23,638 nucleotides of DNA from the NCBI GenBank assembly GCA_024220525.1, contig JAMYWO010000299.1, positions 1 through 23,638 of the forward strand, written 5' to 3'. Shown here in pieces: positions 18,152 through 23,638 of the stretch; within the stretch, counting starts at the first letter, position 1, and every line of letters begins with the position of its first letter. This DNA is from Cochliopodium minus (taxonomy: Eukaryota; Discosea; Himatismenida; Cochliopodiidae). The notes under the pieces were generated by a model. It was not told the origin of the DNA, did not search any database, and saw nothing but the letters and a program-made list of their open reading frames with translations. Position numbers and translations under genes: made by a program.

Positions 18152-19753
18152 ATGAGACTTTCCCTTGTTTTTATTGTCTTCTCCATTTTCTTTTCTTGTT
18201 GCTTTGGTTATGATTGTACACCTACATTGGATGGAAAGAAATATGACTTTACTGCCTTGGCCAGAGAGTAATATATTTCCCTCCCCACAGTATCAAGTTA
18301 TTTATAACACATCTATCTTTTTTAATAGCTCTGATTATTTGATAACGAAGGAGGATTCTGGAAAAAGTAAAAATTTTTAAATTTGATTTTGAGATTTATA
18401 TATTCAATAAAATCAACATCCTTTATACAATTTGTCATTAATTTTGAGTCCCATTGATATTTTTGAATATAAATATTGAATTTTATGAAATTTTCCTTTT
18501 ATATCAGATGAATTCAAGAATATTCAAACAATCTGTTATAATTATTGATCAATTAATCACAATCTTTATAATACATTGATAATTTTTCAAAAATTTTTTG
18601 GGAAAACAATAGATGCCCATTATGCCCACAAATACAATAAACATATCTTTCTTAAGAAAAAGAAAAATTTCATTCATAACCAACAAAATTTAAACTGAAC
18701 AAAAATTTTGAAAATCTTTAAACTTCTCATTTGTTCATTAAAAAATTAAATAAAAAAATTTCTTTAAATTGTAATAAGATTGTTTGCTTAAACATTAATT
18801 TCAAAATAGATTGGGACATTTACTTGAACTTTTGTAGAGCTACATCGGAAACACAATATTGCACAGACCCAGACACAGCAATATGTCAGGTGTGGGACTA
18901 CAACTGCGTGGAAAAGGGGTGTGGAGCAGGTTCTTTGGGGTCTGTCAAGGAAGTCGCTTATTCTCTCGTAAATGGGGATGTTGTTTATTCTTACAAAGGT
19001 GGAAAAGATGATAGAAATTCTACCATCCGTTTCATATGTTCTCCTGGGTAAATAAAAAAAGAAAATTAATTGTTTTATTTCAAAATTAAAATTTTTTAAT
19101 CAGTAAAATGTTTATCAATAAAAATTTTTTAAAATAAAAATTATTTTTGGCATTTTTTTTTTAATCTTGATTATTTTTATTTATTATTTTTATTTATTAT
19201 TTTATTCTTTTTGTTTTACTTATTCTTTTTGTTTTAATAAATTAGAACAGGAGTGGGATTTCCAAAATTCGTGAGTGAAGACCCACTCAAAGAATACAAC
19301 TTCGAGTGGCCAACCCAATACGCCTGCCCTCCCAACCCCTCCAGCTGCACCTTCACGCTCTCCAACAGACAAATCTCCCTCTCCACCCTCCGCTCCTCCA
19401 CCGACTTCTACATCGCTCCCGACTACAGCATCAACATATGCGGATCTCTCATCAACAGATGCATTTCAAATGTTACTGATTCCATCGCTTGTCAACGTTT
19501 TCCTAACACGGAACTTTCTTTGGGAAGTTCCTCTCAATACTCTTATTCTTTTGATTCTCATCTCAGTTCTTTGAATATCACTTATGTAGGTGGTGACGCT
19601 GGCAGAAAGACCAACTTTGTCGTTTTATGCTCCAAAAATTATGAGGAGCCTTTCTTTTTGAATGAGAGCCCCGTTAAAGTGTACAACTTTATTTGGAGAA
19701 ACCCTTTGGTTTGTAATTCAACTAGTTTTGTTGATTCTTTTCTTAATAAATAA
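18152..19753 (+). CDS. Secreted or lumenal protein with two MRH (mannose-6-phosphate receptor homology) domains
   Basis: Four exons, 18152-18267, 18329-18366, 18810-19047 and 19246-19753 (900 nt, 299 aa). ATG is followed by a signal peptide (about residues 1-19, ending SCCFG). Domain 1 (about 20-155) begins YDCTPTLDGKKYDFTAL, includes WDIYLNFCRATS, the CQVW motif and STIRFICSPG, and closes with YNFEWPTQYAC. Domain 2 (about 156-295) begins CTFTLSNRQISLSTL, includes YSINICGS, IACQ and TNFVVLCS, and closes with YNFIWRNPLVC. The paired Cys, the Gln after Cys and the Arg before the late Cys fit the glycan-binding MRH fold. No C-terminal membrane anchor is seen, unlike cation-dependent M6P receptors or Atg27, so a soluble ER/lysosomal lectin is plausible. 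The 443-nt second intron is of higher complexity than the others. Confidence 0.8.
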
Positions 19754-20336
19754 AAAAAAAAATTTTTCTTTAAAAAACTTTTGACTTTCTTTGGTAGACA
19801 TGTCCAATATTTTCAACTTTGTTAGCGGATAATATTTTAAAACTAACAAATTTTGAATTGTAAAGTTTTGGACATATTTCTTTCTTTTGTAAATTTCTCC
19901 TCCTTTCTTTTTGGTTTTCAATTTGGAGAGGAGATTTTTATAAAAAATTAAATTACGAAAAAAAAGCTTTGGTGTTTATTTTCTAAAACAAACCTGAACT
20001 TGGTCTTATTTGAAGTCATCTCACTTGGTTTTTTATTGAGATAATTTTAAAAGTTTTAATTTGACACCATGATCATACTAATTAAATGAAGATTTTTGGT
20101 TCTTCTCCTTTCATTATGATTATCCAGAAAGTTCTTATTTTAAAAGGAGATCCTTGGAAAAAATAATAAACTTTAAATATTTTTTAAAGATTTTTTATTT
20201 TTTTATTATTTATACAATTTAAGAGGTCATCAAAAACTAATTTTGTAAATTCATAAATTCCAAACAATAAAATGACTTGAACCTATTTTCAAACCTTCAT
20301 CACTCTTCAATTGATGAATAATCAATTAAAAAAAAA
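19754..20336. other. Intergenic region between the MRH gene and the unknown 375-aa gene
   Basis: About 580 nt without a supported gene. A nested inverted repeat lies at 19800-19875, close after the MRH stop codon. The rest is A/T-rich with no exon signal. Confidence 0.6.
19800..19875 (+). repeat. Nested imperfect inverted repeat, possible 3'-UTR hairpin
   Basis: ATGTCCAA (19800-19807) pairs with TTGGACAT (19868-19875), and inside it TTTGTTAG (19818-19825) pairs with CTAACAAA (19843-19850). The loop is 17 nt and the two inter-arm spacers are unequal. In the MRH transcript it would form a two-step stem-loop 47 nt after the stop. Function unknown; chance is possible in AT-rich DNA. Confidence 0.4.
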
Positions 20337-21680
20337 ATGAAAGGAAAATTGTGTTCTATCAAAAAATCTCAAATAAAAAACTTAGGAGAAGATAATCAAG
20401 TATATTACATCAATCCTAAAGATATCATCCTGCACAATATCCACCAAAATTTTTTTATATTTCAAATATCTTACCCCAAAAGGATGATCTTGATAAATGC
20501 AGTGGATTATATAAAATCAGAGACAGAATTTATAGAAGTATATCCAACTAGTCCATCAACAGATATTAAATACATCTCAATAAAGTCATGGGAACAAAAT
20601 AAAACGATATATTTTTCGTTGAATTTTTTTATTTTTTATTTTTTTTTTTTTAATTAATATTTTAAATTAGAATAACCGAAACAAATTTCTTTTTCTTGAG
20701 TTTCACAAAGTTCTTTAAAGTCGGAAAAGGTTCTTTAGAAATTTGCCCGAAAATTAACGACTACTTGGTCAATGTCGTGAAAGTGGAAGGCATGACACAA
20801 AGTGAAATGAGGATTTTGTTGCTGTGTTTAAAGAGAAATAAAATAAAAATACCAAAATTTTTAAAAATACAAATTTACAACGATGCAAAAGGTTATTATT
20901 TTTTTTTTTTTATTAATTTACTTTTTTTTATTTATTTTTTTATTTATTTCCCCATTATTACATTTTTTTTATTTTTTTTTTTATTTTTTATTATGTAGAA
21001 AAAATTATCATATTTTTCCAAAATTTTATGTACGCATTCGAAAATGGAGGAATGACAAAGTTGGATAATTTTGAGAATACAAATCTGAATACTGCAATTT
21101 TTGAAAGGGGAAAAGCTAGTTTAATATCGAGAAGTGATTCAGGAAAAGTAAATAAAATTCTCAAATTTTTTATTCTTTTTTTGTAATTTTTTTTAAAAAA
21201 AAGTTTAAATTGGTTGATTTAAAAGGAAATTATTTTAATTCTTTCGAAATAACAAGTAAAAACTATACTATTTGCACTATTTTGCAGATTTCAATAAATG
21301 ATACCCCTCTTATTCTTTTCTTTTTCCGAATTTTGTTCGAGAAGGGGATTCATCTCAAAATATTCAACCCTTACATCCATAATTGCGAAGATTTGCTCGA
21401 TGAAAAGATTGTGTTCGAAAGAGAAAGCTATTTTCTGTTGGGTAGTAACAAGTTTGGCACAAGATTGGATAACAACATGATCACCTACTCGATTTCAGCT
21501 TCCAAAAAATTCCCAGAAAAATATGAGATTGTTCTCGAAGAAATAACCAAATTTTTCAAGTCTATAATTACCCATTTTATCAATCAAAATGAGTTTGTTG
21601 TAGAGTTTAAAGATAAATACAAAGTTTACAAAATAATTGAAGAGAAGAACGAAAACAAATTGAAGAGGAAATTAAATTAA
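20337..21680 (+). CDS. Unrecognised 375-aa protein
   Basis: Four exons, 20337-20617, 20671-20891, 20999-21147 and 21204-21680, totalling 1128 nt (375 aa plus TAA), with phases matching at every junction. ATG 20337 follows an A-run typical of leaders here. The sequence is lysine-rich with alternating strands and helices: an N-terminal part (about 1-95) with YYINPKDIILHNI and EFIEVYPTSP, a middle with a QSEMRILLLCLKRNKIKIP helix, and a C-terminal part with TPLILFFFRILFEKGIHLKIF and a helix-rich end (about 330-375). There is no signal peptide, and only one short hydrophobic run that looks like a buried core. Two donors are GTT rather than GTA. I do not recognise the family. It converges with the kinase gene, 55 nt apart. 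Confidence 0.68.
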
Positions 21681-21735
21681 TTTTTTTTATTTTTTATTTT
21701 TTTTTTTAATGAAGTAAATAATTAAAATTAAATTT

Positions 21736-23365
21736 TTAAAATTTTGATTTGGAAGTTTTTGAAATTTCTTCTAGGAGATCAAGCGTCTTTCTAGCAGAAA
21801 TTCTGTTATATCTCGACCACATTTTCTGGATGAGCGAAAGGTAAAGGGGAGAAGGGAAGTCTTGAGGGAGTGAGGGTCTTTCTCCCTTCATTATGTCGTC
21901 TTCCAACTGAAACATGAAAGAATTTGATTGTACTGATTTGTGATGACTAAAAGGGTATTCTCTTGATGTCTAAAAGAAAAAAAATCAATAATAAATTATC
22001 AAATAATCAAAAAAAATTAAAAAAATTTAAAAATAAATAAAAAATTTAAAAATTAAAATGAATATTTTTTACCATTTCCCAAAATACTATTGAAGCAGAA
22101 TAAATATCAACTTTCTCATCGTATGCGGTATTTTCCTTTTTAAAAATAAATTAATTTTAATTTTTGATGATTTTTTAAAATAAAATTTTACCATGATTTC
22201 GGGAGCCAACCATACTGGATTGTCAACATTACCTCTGCCATAAAAATAAGTCGAAACCATTCTCGACTCTCCAAAATCAGTGATCTTTAAAAATAAAAAA
22301 TTTGAGGAAAAAATAAAATAAACATTTTTAAATTTTAAATAAAATGAAAAATAAATGTTTTTGAAAAGATTACTTTTGCGATTATTTTGTCATTTTCATC
22401 GATTGAAGACAAAAGAATGTTAGGTGATTTTAGATCTCTAAAATTTAATTAAAAATAATTGAAAAAATAAACAAAATAAAAATAAAATAAAATAGACAAA
22501 ATAAAAATAAATTAAAAATTAAAAATTAAAATAATTAAAAAAATTAAAAATAAAAAATTAAAAATTAAAAATTAAAAAATTAAAAATTAAAAATTAAAAA
22601 TTAAAAATTAAAAAATTAAAAAATTAAAAAAATAAAATAAAAAAAAATTGGTAAATTTACCTATGTACAACTTTTGGAGATTGAGAATGCATGAAATCCA
22701 GGGCGGAGGCGATGTTTTTGGAAATAGTGTAGATCATTTTGAGAGGGAGTTGATTGTCTTTGTTGCTGATGTAGTCAAACAGATTTCCGTGCTCCACTAG
22801 TTCAAGGAGTATAGAATGCGTTGGAGTCATAGCATATCCTATCATTTCTATTATGTTTGGGTGTTTAAGGAAACTAACCAAATAAATGAAAAATAAAAAA
22901 ATCAAAAAATAAAAAAATAAAAAAAATAAAAAAATAAAAAAATAAAAAATCAAAAAATAAAAAAATAAAAATAAAAAAATAAAAATATTTTAAAATTGAA
23001 TAAAAAAATAAAAAATAATCTTTTTTTGATAATGATGATACTTATTAATTAATAAAATAAAAAAATAAAAAAATAAAATAAAATTTGAAATGATTAAGAA
23101 ATAAAACAAAAAATAATAAAATATTTTAATAATATTAAAAAAAGTTACTTAAGTAAAGTAATTTCTCTTCTAAATTCTCTAAAGTTTTCGTTTGAAACAC
23201 TAGAATTGAGTTGTTTCAAAGCAACTTCTTCGCTGTAATACTCTATCTCTTCTTCCTCCTCACTACTTTCCAACTCAGTTGATTCCTTGATACTTTCTAA
23301 ACTTCCGCTAATTGATTTCTCTTTGGGTCTGAGTGCCTCTGCTCTGAACACTTTTGCGAAAGCAC
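21736..23365 (-). CDS. TKL-like protein kinase, N terminus off the right edge
   Basis: Protein kinase that phosphorylates Ser/Thr (possibly Tyr). Exons: 23149-23365, 22661-22873, 22374-22437, 22192-22284, 22073-22135 and 21736-21969. The first visible exon starts within the glycine loop (G-AFAKVFRAEAL). VALKQL carries the ATP-anchoring Lys, FRREITLL the C-helix Glu, HPNIIEMIGY follows, then LLELVEHGNLFDYI, VVHRDLKSPNIL (catalytic loop), ITDFGESRM (DFG), PVWLAPEIM (APE), DIYSASIVFWEM, and RPSLPQ near the C-lobe end; stop TAA at 21736-21738. HRDLKSPN and WLAPEIM are TKL/tyrosine-kinase-like, and DFGESR resembles amoebozoan TKL kinases. A ~30-residue Ser/Glu-rich insert separates the glycine loop from the VALK strand. 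Domains N-terminal to the kinase are not visible. Should be active: Lys, Glu, HRD and DFG are present. Confidence 0.92.
22441..22660 (-). repeat. AATTAAAA-type low-complexity repeat in a kinase intron
   Basis: Near-tandem AATTAAAA and AAATAAAA words across about 220 nt (TTTTAATT on the coding strand). It fills the intron between HRD-coding exons; nothing else is visible. Confidence 0.7.
22874..23148 (-). repeat. A-rich (T-rich on the coding strand) repeat intron in the kinase gene
   Basis: AAAAAATAAAAAAT-like tandem words over about 180 nt of a 275-nt intron. The splice borders (GTAACT donor, TTAG acceptor) are intact. Confidence 0.65.
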
Positions 23366-23638
23366 CTAAATAAAATAGAAAAAAATAACAAAAATAAAAA
23401 TTTTAAAATAAATTAAAAAATAAAAAACTTTTCAAAAATTTATAATTAAAATAAATTCAAAAATTATTAATTTAACTGAGAAAAAAAATAAAAGAATAAA
23501 AATAAAAATAAAAAAAATAAAAAAAATAAAAAAAACTTTTTGAATTAAAAATAAAAAATCTAAATAAATATTAAAATGAAATTTCAAATGTAAAAATTCG
23601 TGATTGAAAACTTTTTATTGTTTTTTTATTTCTTAGAA
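23366..23638 (-). other. Intron sequence upstream of the kinase glycine loop exon, cut by the right edge
   Basis: The acceptor TTTAG at about 23366-23370 begins this intron on the minus strand. The remaining ~270 nt are A/T-rich with no exon signal, so the preceding exon lies beyond the window. Confidence 0.6.

Noticed and set aside
19275-19574. Pro/Ser/Thr-rich 99-aa plus-strand frame
   Set aside because: Shifted frame of MRH exon 4; the MRH frame has the cysteine pattern and phase match.
1-23638. Transposons, retroelements, CRISPR arrays, tRNA or rRNA genes
   Set aside because: I saw no transposase, reverse transcriptase, terminal repeats, spaced repeat array, or structural RNA boxes. The many A/T runs belong to introns and spacers.

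Overview
The window is nuclear DNA from a very AT-rich, intron-dense unicellular eukaryote using the standard code (TAA and TGA stops, no reassigned stops inside exons). Introns are GT...AG, mostly 56-450 nt, and usually T-rich on the coding strand. The gene set (tandem S10 carboxypeptidases, tandem type III glutamine synthetases, a TKL-like kinase with DFGESR, a caspase next to a NACHT ATPase) suits an amoeboid free-living protist (Amoebozoa, Anaeramoebae or Heterolobosea-like). I cannot name the species.

Layout. 1-4694, minus strand: two tandem secreted serine carboxypeptidases. The first lacks its 3' end at the left edge. The second resolves into 16 exons and 477 aa with a full Ser-Asp-His triad. 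Both carry the same 8-nt micro-exon. 4695-5725: a divergent intergenic region with upstream elements. 5726-8236 and 8949-11563, plus strand: two tandem four-exon type III glutamine synthetases, each 720 aa, with a shared bipartite upstream element. 11709-15440, minus strand: an N-terminal helical region, a C14 caspase domain, a NACHT ATPase and a short ankyrin-like tail, most likely one NLR-like gene, whose reading frame changes at homopolymers. A degenerate, GC-richer segment lies in its first intron.

15498-16098, plus: a small multi-pass membrane protein, head to head with the caspase/NACHT gene across only 57 nt. 16317-18067, plus: a membrane-anchored glycerophosphodiester phosphodiesterase. 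18152-19753, plus: a secreted or lumenal protein with two MRH (mannose-6-phosphate-receptor-like) domains. 20337-21680, plus: an unrecognised 375-aa protein. 21736-23365 and beyond, minus: a TKL-like protein kinase whose N terminus lies past the right edge.

Taken together, the left half pairs digestive proteolysis (secreted carboxypeptidases) with ammonium assimilation (glutamine synthetase), which is plausible for a phagotroph. The centre holds a candidate protist NLR-type cell-death or immune protein in which a caspase precedes a NACHT switch. Exon models were checked by hand: the spliced lengths of carboxypeptidase 2 and of both glutamine synthetases are multiples of three, and paralogous exons match in length.
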